Of a DNA stretch of 64,000 nt, positions 23,741 to 36,581 are shown piece by piece. Under the pieces are notes generated by a model that saw nothing but the letters and a program-made list of their open reading frames with translations, made no database searches and had not been told where the DNA came from. Every line of letters begins with the position of its first letter. Position 1 is the stretch's first letter. Source of the stretch: Lateolabrax maculatus. Taxonomy: Eukaryota > Chordata > Actinopteri > Acropomatiformes > Lateolabracidae. A program made the translations under genes and the position numbers. The stretch is taken from assembly GCA_031216445.1 (NCBI GenBank), contig CM062215.1, positions 5,809,501-5,873,500 of the forward strand, read 5' to 3'.

Positions 23741-26700
23741 TCAACTGTTGCCTGAAACAGAAAAACAAAAACACATGAATAAGAATGACTCCTACAGAAT
23801 AACAGGGTTCGGTGGATGAACAGATTTAAGGTTTTGCTTTAGAGCTCAATGATAAAGACTCACCCTCGTCATCAGAGTCAAATCCAAAGAGGCTCGAGCA
23901 CTTCTGCAGTTCGAGATGACTCTGCAGATCTTCAGCACTGTTGAAAGTAGCAAAACAGTTGGCACATCGTTGTCTCTGCAGAGATTTTGAGACCTTTGCC
24001 TGCTCAGGAGGGGGACTTCTATGAGACGACTGGAAAGACGACATCTCCTTCCTGCGTTTCGGCATGGTGATGTACCGCTCATCCAGGTATGCTGTGGGTG
24101 GCAGACGCATGTATGGCCTCTTACTGTACTCTGCAAGAGTGTCCTTACACACCGTAGACTTCAAATCCTCACTTGGTGCTTGTCCATTCATTACCACAGA
24201 GTAACCGGGGGTGCTATTTGTATTTGATTGTGGTGTTTCCGCTGAAGTTTTCCCCTCCTCACCTGGAGAGCTCTTCACTACCTCTGCTTTGACCTCAGTG
24301 TGCGGTTGGACTTCAGTTTTTGACTTTACCAGCTTCTTAGATGGTTTTTGGCATTTTTTCTTGACAGTGTTTGTGTCACCTTCCTTATGAATATCCTTAC
24401 GCTTCTTATTTGCTTTGTTGGGGTCCGAGTGTTTGGCGACATGAGATTTCTTAGTTTTGTCCTTTTTTGTTACCGTCTGTGTGTTTTCTTCAGTGGCAGT
24501 GGGTGGAGAAGTCATTTCATTCAAGCCGCTGTCTGTGGCAGGAGGGGTGGATGAACCAGAGCTGTCAAGTGTTGGATCTGATGTTTCTTCTTTTGCTTTT
24601 GCTTCCACATGAGGAGAGCTCTCTGCTGCTTCAGCCTCAACCCGTTGGTCTGCAGATACTGACTTGGCTTTCACTTTCAGAGCAGATGTTTTGCTCACAT
24701 CTTTGCACGTCCGTCGTTCCTTGACCATTTTTTTGTCCCCTTTTTTATTAATATCTTTGAGCTTCTTATTTGTTTTGCCTGATTCCGAAGAAACACTATG
24801 AGTATTCTTTTCTTTCTTTCCTTCTTTTTTCATCAAGTGTGATTTCTTTGACTTCTCTCCTGTTGTCACCTTCTGAGTTTTCTCTCCTGAGGTGGTGGAT
24901 GGTGCAGTTATCTCAGTCAAACTGTCAGCTGGGACTGCGGCCACAGAGTTACCCGTGGTGTTTTGTGTTGAGGCTGTGTTTTCTACCTTTGCTTTTCCCT
25001 CTTCATCAGCAGAACTTTCCACTATTGCTGCTGCTTTGGCCTTAACTTGTGGGACAACAGGTTTTGACTTGTCAGGCTTTTTCGAGGCAGAATCTGGTTG
25101 TTTGAGAGGATATTTTTTCTTTACAATCTTGGTGTTGTCTTTGTCATTTGTAACCTTACGCTTCTTTGACTTGCTGGAGTCTGAAGAAGCAGTTTGACTA
25201 CAGTTATCTTTAGGAGCAGAGCGTTTTTTCGCTTTATGCTGTTTCTTCATTTTGTCAGCAGTCAGCTTCTGTGTTTTGTTTGTTGGGATGGCTGTCACAA
25301 TAGAGCTATTACCTGAGACCCCCTTTTCTTTAACATGATTCTTCTTAATCTGCTTGTTTATTGATTTCTTAGACTTTGATTCATCAATTGATGTTTCTGT
25401 AGTCCTGACTACATCTTGGACCTGTGGACTCTTTTCTTCTTCTTTTAAATTGGTGCTCACATTTGAGGTCTCTGCTGCTTTAGGGGGGCTTGCAAACTGA
25501 GCAGGGCTCTTCCTGTCCTCCTGCGAAGCAGTTTCTTCGTTGACAGCTTCATTGTTTTGACCAGCAGTAGTGTTTTCATCATGCACAGCTTTCTGTAATT
25601 TAGGAGGACGCCCTCTTCTTTTAGGTCCTTTAGTGCTTACTTTGACCTGTTTCTTCTTGATCTTATGCCTCACTTTGATTCTGTGTTTTAACGATGATGA
25701 TGAGAAGACTTTGTGAGTTTTGGGACCTGCCGTGGTTTTATTTGTTACTTTAACTTTTCTTAACGTTTGTCTTAATCTCAGACTAGGGGCAGTGGGCTGT
25801 GCGGAGGTGTCCTTGTTGGAAAGATTCTTCAAGACATGCAAATCATTAGTCTCACTGCTCTCTTTCAACAGAGATGCTCTGTCAGCAGTGGGAGAAGAAG
25901 CCCTAACATGTTTTCCTGTTGACGAGTTGTGTGTAGCTTGTCCTCTTAATTTACCAGCAGCCTTAACACTCATAGTCTCATTTATAGTAGTGGTAGCAGT
26001 TTCATTTTTTGGTTTATAATCCGGTTGTTTCTTCTCAGCCGCTGTGTTATGACATTTGTCACCCGTTTGCTCATTTGGGTTCATGTCTGGTTTTGTGGGT
26101 TTGGAAGCATAATGCTCTCTTTCATGAAGGTTCAGTGCCCAGAGACAAATAAATAGTTGAGAACAACCTGGGTGGCAGCACACTGCCTGCAGTGGATCGT
26201 GCCTCCTGGCGTGGCGTCTCATTTCCATACCGGTTTTGAACCTGGCAGTACAACCCTGATGAAGGCATGGATGCCTAGGAGTGAGCCTGTGTCTTTCAAC
26301 ATGATGCATAAAATGTTCGAAACTCCACAAAACCCTGAGGCAAATACTACATCTGCTGTTTCCAACATGGAATGCCAGTTCTAAAGGTTTGACTTCACCA
26401 TAGTGATCTTCGAGAGCATGGTATAGAAGTGCAACACGTTTTTTTGACAGGTCTGTAAACCAAGGGCAACCATCCACAGGACAGCACACTTTCTCTTGTA
26501 GCTCCATGTTGCCCTCTTCAACAACTTTCCCATCTTGTTTTGTGGCTGTCTTCAGGGCCTGTAGAGATTCTGTCTCCTTCCTTTTATCTACAGTGGAACA
26601 TCTGAACTCTCCGTCAACCTGAACTGACTTTCCAGAGGAATCAATCTCTCTATCTTGGTTTTCCTGTAATCTGGCATTCTCAGCTCCATCACTTGTTCTT

Positions 26701-29700
26701 TTATGAGATATCTCCTGCTGTGTACGTGGCTGCTTAGCATCAGAGTTTAAGGTGTACTTTTTCGGTCTGTCAAGCTCTTTTTTTCCAATATGCCCATTTA
26801 CCTTGAGAGCAGGAGTTTTACTATTAAGGTGCTTTGACACGCGTTTCTTTTCTTGGGAAGAGGGACCATCCATTAGTTTGATTTCGTTTGATCTTAACTT
26901 TCTGGAACCAGATGGGGTTGAATCTGGAAGACTTGTTGATTTAGCACAGACATCAGATTTCAGTCTCCCACTACTACGGCGCCCAGGAGACACATTTGCA
27001 GTCTTAGCTTTGGCAGAGGTCTTAGGTGTGGAAATGTCTTTGGTCTCAGAAACCCAGTTTTCTTGGGCGTTGTTAACAGCTGATTCTTTGCTCTTCTTTA
27101 GCTTCTCAATATGATCAGAGAGGTGCATCATGGCCAGGAGGTCATCTTTGAACATCGTCCCACAGAACATGCACTCGTCTTTTCGATAATGGAACATAGC
27201 ATGTGCTACAACACGACTTCCCTTAAAAACCTTGTTGCAGAAGGTACAACAGTACTCCAACTTAGATTCCTCTGATTCAGGTTGCGTTTCCATAGATTCA
27301 CTGTTCTCAAGTGTGTCTGGACCAATATCCTGAGCTCCCTCATTACTCTCTTGCATGTCAGCAACTGCAGAGGCCCCCAGTTCAGGTACAGAGCAGCTGG
27401 AGGTAGTGCGTAATTTTTGAGGAACTTTAGATTTACTTCCAGTTGTTGACTCCATGGAGGCACTTTCCTCTGGAGCTGGCAGTTTGTGATTCTCCAGATC
27501 TCGGGCAAGTGCCTCAGGTCTAAGTTCAGTAACCATTTCCGTTACTAAGGTCAAATCAGATATGTCATTTATACTGTCCTGATCTGAAGGTACCTTGCTT
27601 AGAGTGACCATTGTTCGTCCAGGGCGTTTGTCATTTTCACAAGGCACACGTCCTGTTGAGAATTTGGGTGAAACTTCTGTAACATCCACCTTGGAAATGC
27701 TGTGGCTGACAGTGGTGAACACCTTTGGAGTGTTTGCTTTTGCAACAGGATTTTTTTCAGTTTCAGCCTGAGAACATAGTGACTTCAGTTCAAGTTGTTT
27801 CCCATCTCGACGAACTGTATCTTGAGATTGTGAGGGCAGGGGATTAGCAGCTCCAATGTTTGAAATGTTGGCTGTATTGGAGACTGGAGAGATTTCATCA
27901 GTAACCACCTTCTGACTGTTGTCTACAGTTGAAGTCTGCGAAACGTCAGCTGAAGTGGTTTTTGAAGCTTTAGAGGCCTTATCAAAACCTGGGGACTGAG
28001 TCATTCTAACCGGTGTTGAGGTTTTTGAGGCAATAGTGACTTTCATCTCAACAGCAGATTCTTTACAGAGATGTCTTGCTGAAGCTATGGTTTGAGCTTG
28101 CAGGACCGTACCTAACATTGGGGCTTCTGTCACATCAGTTGCTGCTGATGTCTGTGACGCATTGGTACCTTTGATCTCAGCAGCAGACTTTTCAGACAGC
28201 TCTCTTGCTGAAGTTGTATTTTGTGAGACTGCCTTTGTAGTTGGAGCTCCGAGGACTTTTTCTAAAATGGAGGATTGTGTAACTTCCTCTGTTGGAGGTG
28301 TCCAAGAGGCAATTTCACCTTTCATCTCACCGGCAGGCATTTCCCAGAGCTCTCTCTGTGGATCTTTTGGAGGACTTCCTTGCACTGAGGAGCGTGTGAT
28401 TGTCGATACTGAGCCTTGAATATTCGGCCCTTTACCTTTCCCCCTCTGCAGCCGAGTGTAACAGTGCAACTGCTGTACAAACATTGTTGCATCCCGCGCT
28501 CTAAGAATCACCTCTTTGCGATGTATAGTCTTCACAGGTTGTTGTGTGGCAGGAAGCTTCACTGTAGGTTTGTACAGAAGCACTTGAGGGAACCCTCTTT
28601 GTCTGTTGCAAGTGTCTTCAATAAACGTACCCATCAGTTCATTGTCTGGTAGGGAGAGCTCAAGAATTACTTGTGGAGAGGTTGCAGGTTTAAGACAGTC
28701 CAGAGACAATGCTTTCTGGTGCTTGTTGTCGTTTTCTCTTGCCATTAAATGAGAGTTTACTGAAGGCTTGTCTTTTTCATTGTTCTTGATCTCATCAGTT
28801 TCAGACCTCTTTACGACAGAGGATTGATGGTGTTTTTGATGTTTCAACCCATGCTTTTTGATCCTGGGATGAAGATTATTTGCCTCAAGAGTTCCTGAGT
28901 CTTCCAGAAGCCACCTGGGTTTTCTAATCCTCCGTTTTGGTGGGTTTTTCTCTGAGAGCCGTGTAGTGCGCCTTAGTTCTCCACACCCATTGCCCTGTAG
29001 TCTGTCTACCTGCCAAAATGAGCGCCTCAAAGGTTCAGATGATGCGTCCTTCAAGAGCCGTGACCCTGGGTTGCCTTTCTTCTTTACAGTGTGGTCAACA
29101 TTTAGCCGTGTTTTGCCTGGGCCCACCTTTAATCTTTTGGATTCGGTGTCAGTATCCTCTTTAAGATGTCTGTCTTCTTTATGGTGCCGCTTCTTAGCTG
29201 CTGCCCGAAGTGCCCCTTTAATTCCTTTCTTACAAACTGATGTGCTTGATCTGAGAGCAGGTTCTTTGGTGCAATAGTTGAGGATCCATTTGTCCTCCAT
29301 GATTTCTTCGAGGGCAGCACTAGCCACCTTCTCGCTCATCAGCTTCAAGCAGTTGGTCCGCAAAGCAATCAGATTCCAAAACTCTGGGTCAAAATACAGG
29401 TCCTTCTTCAAAATCTGAGGAGAGATGGAAAAGAAAATGTTTTGGTATGACAATATAGAAAAATGGCAAGCAACAGTGTTTACTCTGTCATGATTTATTG
29501 AAAAGGTTCTCTACCTGCAGGGTTTCAAAGCGAACGTGATTTCTGATGGGGCTGTACTCCACGTGGTACTCCTGATCAGGATGCATGTAAAGAAGGTACA
29601 CCATCTTGTAGGCCTCAACAGTGCGTTCCAGGAAGAAGACGAGAAGAGCACATGCCCGGCAAACCTCCAGGTCATTGGGTAGCAGGCCAGCAACGGTTTT

Positions 29701-32700
29701 GTAGATTAGGGACTTTGTGGTGACATCACAGGGAAGGCAAGACTCCAGGGCATTAGCACAAAGCTCCACGCAGAACTGGATACCATCTTCACACAGCTAG
29801 GAGATACAAACAAAGGAATTGTCAAAAATGCAATCCAAAATTTAATTAACTTATTTAAAATATACATCAAAATACACTGCACATCAAATTTCTGTCTCAC
29901 TTCTTGCAGTATGGCTCTGATGAATGGGAAGATTGAGTTGACATTGGTGGCAGACAGCATCAGCTGATGACTCTCCTCAAGTAGAGCTTGCTTGGGTGTT
30001 TTCAACCGACTATGAAGTTTACTCCATACGAAGACAAGATCACTGCAAAGAACAAAGTTAAAAATTACTTCTTAATGCTTCCTTTAATGGGGAGTAAATA
30101 CATGTATAACTTGGCTGCTGTGATTTTTTTAGAAATTAGGAACCCTTAAATAGGCCTCAGTTGGTGGGTTAAACTTCTCATTACATTGGCCTTAAATTTA
30201 AGTTTACTTACCACAAATAGTACATGTCTCCCCTGCGGAGCTGCTGGGAGAGGAAGGCTCTGCTGAGGGCGAGTAGCAACTCATCCTTTTCGTCACACTC
30301 CAAACTACAGACGATGTGAATTGCATCTTTACCATTAAGGTCAACCACCTGAAAACACCACAAGAAAATCAGTGTAACCCAAAAAATAGTTCTCACATAT
30401 AAACGTTTTGTAAAATGTTGTGGTATCTAAGCAACAGCAACAACAGACTGAAGTGAAAATTCTTGCCATTTGACTGAAACACAGGTTAGTCTTGAGCACA
30501 CAAGAGCGCACCCACCTCTTTGTGTAGGCGGTCGTGCTGTGAAGTTTTGAAAAGCCACGTGAGGTAGACCTGGAGGAAGAACAAGTGTTGTCCTGCTGTA
30601 GGATGGCGAGCACAACACTTAGCCAGGGCCATAGCCTCACTGACCCGCTCGCAGGATAAGAGGTAGCGCACTCGAAGCTCAAAGAACACCGGCAGCTCAG
30701 AACTGATGCAACCATCCACTGAGGAACAGTCGAGCCAGAGGAGAGATAGATATGGTTTTTAGTTTACTTTAATATAATATAAAACTAATTTACTGTAGTT
30801 GGTAGTTAGAGAGGTAATGACATCAGGGTTGGGCGTGCTATAAATGTTCTTTTATTATTATTAATAATTTTTTCTGGGCTTTTTTTTTTACCTTTATTAG
30901 ACAGTTAAGAAGCAGACAGGAAATGGGGGAGAGAGGAGTATGACATTCAACAAAGGTCACCAGCTGGTATCAAACTGGCAACAGTTGCAACCATGTGGCA
31001 TGCACTGTAATCAGTCAGCTAAGGAGACGCTCTGGCACACTACAAATGTTAACCATGTTACCTACCTTCACTCTCAGGCAAACTGGACTCACTGAGGATT
31101 GCCTGTAAGGCTGGGCAGGCCCAGGGCCCGTTGCCCCGAACCAAACGCTCCACCTGAAGTAAATGAACATTCTGATGCCTCGAAAGGGCCAAATGACATT
31201 CCTGAAAGAGCATGAGGACAGAAACGGTTTCTTAAAAATCAATATCTGAAGAGCACCATCATCCTGTTTTATAATAATGTTCAAAACAGATTTAAATAAT
31301 CAACTATTTTCAGGTGTAGTATACAATAAACGACTATGAAGTTAGCCCTAAAAATTATGTTACTATTTAATTATTGTACAAACATCTATACATTGTTCTG
31401 TTAGGAAAATGATCTGCACTTGAGTCTCACCTGGAATGTAACAGCGAAGTGTTTCAGTGGCTCCTGATGGAAGTCGTTCTGGTCAAAGAACAGCAGCAAC
31501 TCAAAAACACTCCTGTGAATAGATAAATATTGTTTGGCCACTATCTACAAATTTACATTTTAAACCGTTTAAACCTACTTTATAACTTCAATCTGAGTAT
31601 TCAAAGACAGTCAATTATTTGTGTGGATGTAAAGATACTGACAAAGAGGCAAAGGAATCTTAATTGGGAAACTGAGGGAAACCCGGGGGGAGTTGGGTCA
31701 ACAGCTGGCAGCATCCCAGGGTTTTCCTGGCTCACACATTTAGCTGTGTGAGCCAACGAACACAATCAACATTCAGTTCCATAAATGTTGCCACTAACTG
31801 TCCACAATTAGACAAGACTACCTCGGAGGTGGTCGACATATATATATATATAAAAATAAGGGTTTTATTTATTGTATGTGTGAATATTCTTATTGTTTCC
31901 TGTACATAATTCAAAGTTTTTCTTCTCTGTGTATGATGACAGCAAGTGATGGGTAAGATGTTTCCCTTTTTTATAAAGAAATGTGTATATAGCTGAGTTA
32001 ATGCTATTTCTTAATTAATGTCTAGTGTGTTTTTTTCCCTGTGTGTGTGAGGTCTGATGTTTTATGAGTGCTTTTTCGAAGTGCCTATTGTGCAAGGCCA
32101 GTTACATAAGAGGCACTAAAGGGTTTCACCCATTCATTCACAATTAAACCAAAGTGAAACTTGTTCAGTGAAGTATAACTGAACAAAGGAGGAACCAAAA
32201 CACAAAAGTTAAAGATAGATCCAGGCTGGTTTAAAATCTTGAAGACAGATGCATGCAATTTAAATGTTGTTCGGGAACAATAATTTAAACAATAAATTGT
32301 AACAATGCCACTGTCAACACAGTCCTGCTGCCAACTACTAGTTAACTAACTTTAGCTAGAATGAGAATAAGACAGATATATAAGACAACAGAGTCCAGTA
32401 AAATACGCAGGCATGTATCACATTTACGAAGAACACGTTCTGTGTGTTAAAAAATAAACGTGACTTTTTTTCATGGTAAAGCTGTTTCAAAGTGAACTAC
32501 ACGTGAGCTCTCACAGACATCACTGGACTGGCATGAAGATGAATGTATGGGAGCTGTATGTGGCCTCTTGACATTCACAGTTGCACAGATGCTCTTAAAC
32601 AAAGTGTTACTGGCTACGCTTTGGACATAAAAAGTGAAGAGATCCAGACATGGTAGCAGGAGGAGTGGAGATATGAAAGCCTGGGGTCATAACTCTGTCA

Positions 32701-35157
32701 GTAACACATTTTGCTACTATCGTCTATGTCGAATTCAGCTACCTGTCTTCAGAGACGTATTCTCCTCACAAGATCATGTCTGTTGCTGCAAGTTTATGTG
32801 ACAAAGTATCTGACTGAAAACCACATTTCACCTGACTCCTACACTGACTTTATATACGCTGCTGTACTACTTGGAATAACATTTAGCAGACACCAGTAGA
32901 GATAATTTCTTTGGGAGCAGTTCTAAATCATAGCACATAAGTGTCATTGCTTTCATTTGACTTAGTTGTCATCGCTGGTGTTTTAATGCAGTAAGTCAAA
33001 TTTTTTTTACTGTTGCAAAGACTGAAAGCAACCTCCTTAGTGATGTCAGTGTACTTACAAGGCCAGACTACTGAGTGTGTGGAGCACATGATCACAGTTT
33101 AATGTGAAGAAGATGGAGGCTCGAGCGAAGTAGCAGAGAGCTCTCTCAAGGATCCTGAGCTGAGGCAGCGGCACCTGCCAGCGAGAGGCATACTCCTCCA
33201 CCAGCTGCAGGGAGAAAAGGCAAAACAGAGACGGGTCAAAGATAAAATTACAAAGACAATTAACAGTTTGTGCCATTTAGCACGTTTAAATTTACATTGG
33301 TGATGCAACAGGTACAAGGCTCAGGCCTTGTGGCATTTCTGCAATGTTACCAATACCAATCAATTAAAGCTGCACCGATTAGTCAATCAACAGTAAAACA
33401 AACCGCAACTATTTTGATAATAGATTGATCGCTATGGTTCCTGATTTTATAATACGATAAATTTCATATCTTTGGGTTTTGGACTGTTGGTTAGCAGACA
33501 CAACAAGACATTTTAAGACCATGATTCTGGGAAACTTGGAGGGACATTTTCCTGACATTGTACAGACTTAACAATAATCGAGAAAATAGTCACCAGATAA
33601 TTGATTATAAAAATAATCATTAGTTGCAGCCCTACAACTAATACCTGCATTTTCTTACAAGACATTGAAAACCAAGCAACTAATACATGTTAATAATCGG
33701 CATGGCTGAGCAACACCTTTTATTATTTTGCTCAAATCAAAATACTCATTGTACAGTGAATGAAGACATGGCACAGCCAATATTTTGACGGGAGCAGTAA
33801 TGTCTGCGGCTTTCCCCTCAAACACTTTTACTGCAGTGGACAATGACAAATGATGTAAGTCGGGGGCCCGTCTGCAACCAAATTGTGAGACCTGCTTTAC
33901 ACAACACTTACAGTTGACCTGTCAAATCCCTAAAATACAGTGTGCTTATAATGCCCTCTAATGGTGGCGATCCAAGACATCACTCGTGTGCACCCGGGGA
34001 ATCTGGTGAATGTCAACTGTCAACAGTGTTGCTCTCAGGCCTTTGTCCGATCAGTTCAACTAGTCCCCAACTTAATTACACTGCTGCCAGTTATGAAGCA
34101 TCACAACTTCAGTTTTGCAGTTTATTTGATTCAAAAACACTGACGATGAAAGAGTGCAAACTGTGATTTTATACTTTTAATTTTAAGTAGGAATCACATG
34201 CTAAATCAGAATTAACATCTTAGATTTGTTAACAGTACATGGTACAGACTAGACTGCCCCTGTCAGTAAACAGGCTAGATTGTCTTGTTTATTTCTCTCC
34301 TGTGTTACCGTCGAGGATTTCTCAGCAATCCCAGACAGCTGACATTTAAATGCACTTTTCCCCGAGATGCACTGCCTGGTTTTTATCCCTCTAACGTTAT
34401 CGCATCAAGAAAACTTCGGGGCCTGAGGACATGCTATGATACCAGAAATTATGCAACGCATTACCGCAACACCACCTCTGCAACTGCATGTCCTGTTGCT
34501 GTTGGGGGTTGAAACAGGTCAATTAAGCCATATTAAAAGTTGGATTTTATGGCTAACGCGTGACAATGCAGGCAACTAACAGCATGGCAACCTTAAACTA
34601 GAGATAACCCCAACGTCAGCTGAGATCTTTTACTAATTAAACCACCACCAAACGCGTGCAAAGTTGTGCAGTCGGTTTGGTAAACAACTAAGTGAGACAA
34701 CTTGCAGGCAAAATCTGGGCAGCTATCCGGAGCGATTAGCCGAGTTAGCGAGCTTAGCAGACACAGTGAACAGCCATTGTCAAAAAAAAAAAAAAAATAC
34801 ACCGGATTCACACCCTCGGACGCCTCGATAACGTCCTCCGGGATCCGCCGCGGTGCCGGGCGTGTTATTTAAAAGCGCGTCCGGGCGGCGTCTTTGTGTT
34901 TCAACGCGACCCCCGGAGCCGTTAGCTCGGCGCTAACGTGCTAACGGCCAGTTCTGGGGGAGGGGAGTGGGCGACGGAGACGCCGCTCGTCGTCGACAGC
35001 GAGCCCGACGCCGGACTCCGGGGCTCCTTACCTGGCGAAAGTCGCGGCAGAACGGCCCGCTGTCGGCGCGCAGCTCCTCGGCCGGGTGGCGGCGCGACAA
35101 ACTCCGCAGTTGCTCTTCGAGCCCCTCCGACTCGCACACACTGCCCTCCTCCGCCAT
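23741..35157 (-). CDS. znf654: Zinc finger protein 654 (RLF/ZNF292 family), very long form
   Basis: Minus-strand exons: 35032-35157, 33059-33204, 31431-31512, 31066-31201, 30516-30718, 30212-30348, 29901-30042, 29515-29796 and the giant 23864-29414, then probably 23741-23751. About 2,270 residues result, roughly twice human ZNF654 as I remember it. The first 418 residues form the family's helical N-terminal region (YASRWQVPLPQL matches human closely). The giant exon holds C2H2 fingers near 27255-27115, 26495-26400 and 26370-26110, an AT-hook-like KRRGRPPK near 25600-25625, lysine-rich repeats (25285-24150), and the family C-terminus (YLDERYITMPKRRK, a last Cys-rich motif, LFGFDSDDE). Donor 23863-23862 joined to acceptor 23753-23752 would end the protein DDEGNS, like human; reading through ends at 23826 instead. 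Nuclear DNA binding is inferred from the family. Confidence 0.88.
24150..25285 (-). repeat. Coding tandem repeat, three 132-residue units in znf654
   Basis: Three successive units begin near 25279, 24884 and 24488 (minus strand) with KTQKLT, KTQKVT and NTQTVT. Each of the first two units is exactly 132 residues (396 nt); the third is shorter. Shared landmarks within a unit are KKSH, a Ser-rich patch, a KK-K-KD patch, VKAK or VKAE, an acidic SS-EEGK patch and a T-P-T end. The region is predicted to be disordered. Confidence 0.8.
30865..31035. repeat. Teleost SINE-like repeat in znf654 intron 4
   Basis: The segment contains a T-run, CTTTATTAGACAGT, a purine patch (GGGGGAGAGAGG), and ATGTGGCATGCACTGTAA. 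I recognise these phrases from a common dispersed repeat of percomorph genomes. Class assignment is not possible by eye. Confidence 0.55.
31513..33058 (-). other. znf654 intron 2
   Basis: A 1.5-kb AT-rich intron with a short TA run near 31838-31853. I see no exon or RNA gene. Confidence 0.6.
33365..33640. repeat. MITE-like element, copy 1 (znf654 intron 1)
   Basis: The element begins AGCTGCACCGATTAG and ends TAGTTGCAGCCCT, which are imperfect inverted ends. Inside is the family phrase about CGATTAATC-type motifs and GAGAAAATAGTC. A second, more decayed copy lies at 45345-45625. Such elements are common in fish introns, and a non-autonomous hAT-like origin is plausible. Confidence 0.6.
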
Positions 35158-35450
35158 ACTGCCTGTCTGGCCTCGCTCGTAGCGTCGAGCGCACACACAC
35201 ATATACACAAACACACGCACACACACATGTACACACCGCCGCGGCCAACGGCTCGCAGAGACGCCGCTGATTGGACGCTGCCAGCGTACACGTAAGAGGG
35301 CGGGGTCGCTCCTTTTAGGTTCGGGGAGCGCGCCGGAGGCGGACTGGCGAGGGCGGGGTTCGAGCGGCGCGGTTGGAGCAGCAGGGGCCCGCTGACGAAG
35401 CACCGCCCACGCGGCGTTAGGAGGCGGTGATTACACGCGCCACACACCAC
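34830..35450 (-). promoter_or_regulatory. znf654 CpG island and promoter
   Basis: A CpG-dense segment covers znf654 exon 1 (ATG at 35157) and the 300 bases upstream. An AC microsatellite (about 35189-35236) lies only 30 bases before the ATG, in the 5' UTR or core promoter. No TATA box is evident. Confidence 0.65.
35189..35236. repeat. AC microsatellite in znf654 5' UTR/promoter
   Basis: Interrupted ACAC and ACACGC units immediately upstream of the znf654 start codon. Confidence 0.8.
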
Positions 35451-36581
35451 ATGGCAGACACAAACACAGCGCGTTAATGACGGTTAATATAAACGCGTTC
35501 ACGTCCCGTTGTACAAACTTGGAAAAACGATTAATGAAGCAATTAGAGAGGCATAAAAAAAGAGCATTATATAAAAACTATGAATTAATTAACACAACTT
35601 CCATTACTATTACAAATGTAACTTATTATTTCATTATTTATACATTTTTACAAAAAAGACATCTACATAACTATTTGTCAGGTTGTGTTTAGGTGCATCA
35701 CGTTAACGTGTACAGTGCAGATTTCTCTATGATATACCCTGAATCACCTTTAATAGATATAACCCCCTTTTTTGGCTTCTGACCACTTAAAATAAAGAGA
35801 TGTTTGCTTATAATCACCTAAATGTGGATGTGTGGATGAAAAGATAGAGACTAGGCAAATAGTCAGACTTCCTTTAAACTTTATTCAATCATAGACATTC
35901 ATTAAGGAAAAGTGATGCAATACAAAATGTTTCTCTTAGATGCAGCTAATATTAAATAGTCAAGACAACTTTACAGTTTACATCATAGGCACTGTGTCAA
36001 AGGGACAGAGCACCACATGATTAATTTCAAGACATTTGATTACACTCTGCAAGTATTTCTTTTGTGTACATACACAAATGAAAAAGCAGCACTGGAAACA
36101 TAATATGCATATATACAGCAACTCTCTACTGGTCTAATCTTGATTAATGAGGTGGATGTAGCTTTCATACTATTCTGTCTTATTCTGAGGTTTGATTGAT
36201 ACACAAGGCCGCGGAGAAATAATCCTGTTTTTCAGACAAATAAAACAGCAATGCAGAGGCCTCTATTTAAGGCTCTAACACAAAACAAAAAAGCTTTCTA
36301 CAAGTTACAAATTTACAAAACATTTGCCTCGAGGACTATGAGCAAATATAATAAGTAATAATCAGCTGCTCTGAATCATGGTTGACGGATAGGCACAACA
36401 TAGTTTGCTTATTACACATTAAGACTCAAGTTCAAACATGAAAAAAAAAAAAGAAAAAAACCTAAACCTAAATCTAAAACTTTCCAAGAATTTATCTTTG
36501 CAATTTTGCTTTGAGACACATCTATTAAACTGCTCATTGCGTTTGTTTTGGTAGTGTAAAGAAATGTGTGTACTGGGTGTT
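35451..36581. other. Intergenic DNA and cbs 3' UTR
   Basis: From the znf654 promoter to the cbs stop codon. The cbs 3' UTR (minus strand) probably runs from 36581 to about 35865, ending after the hexamer at 35880-35885. The remaining AT-rich DNA shows no exon. Confidence 0.55.
35880..35885 (-). terminator. Candidate cbs poly(A) signal
   Basis: TTTATT on the plus strand reads AATAAA on the minus strand, about 700 bases beyond the cbs stop codon. Confidence 0.5.

Noticed and set aside
24021..28652. Many plus-strand open frames across the giant znf654 exon
   Set aside because: Antisense shadows of a long Lys/Ser-rich coding exon; they read as Phe/Leu/Cys-rich without domains.
34933..35450. Longer minus-strand frames extending upstream of znf654 exon 1
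   Set aside because: They run through the AC repeat and CpG promoter in other frames. The ATG at 35157 starts MAEE like the human protein and joins the next exon in phase.
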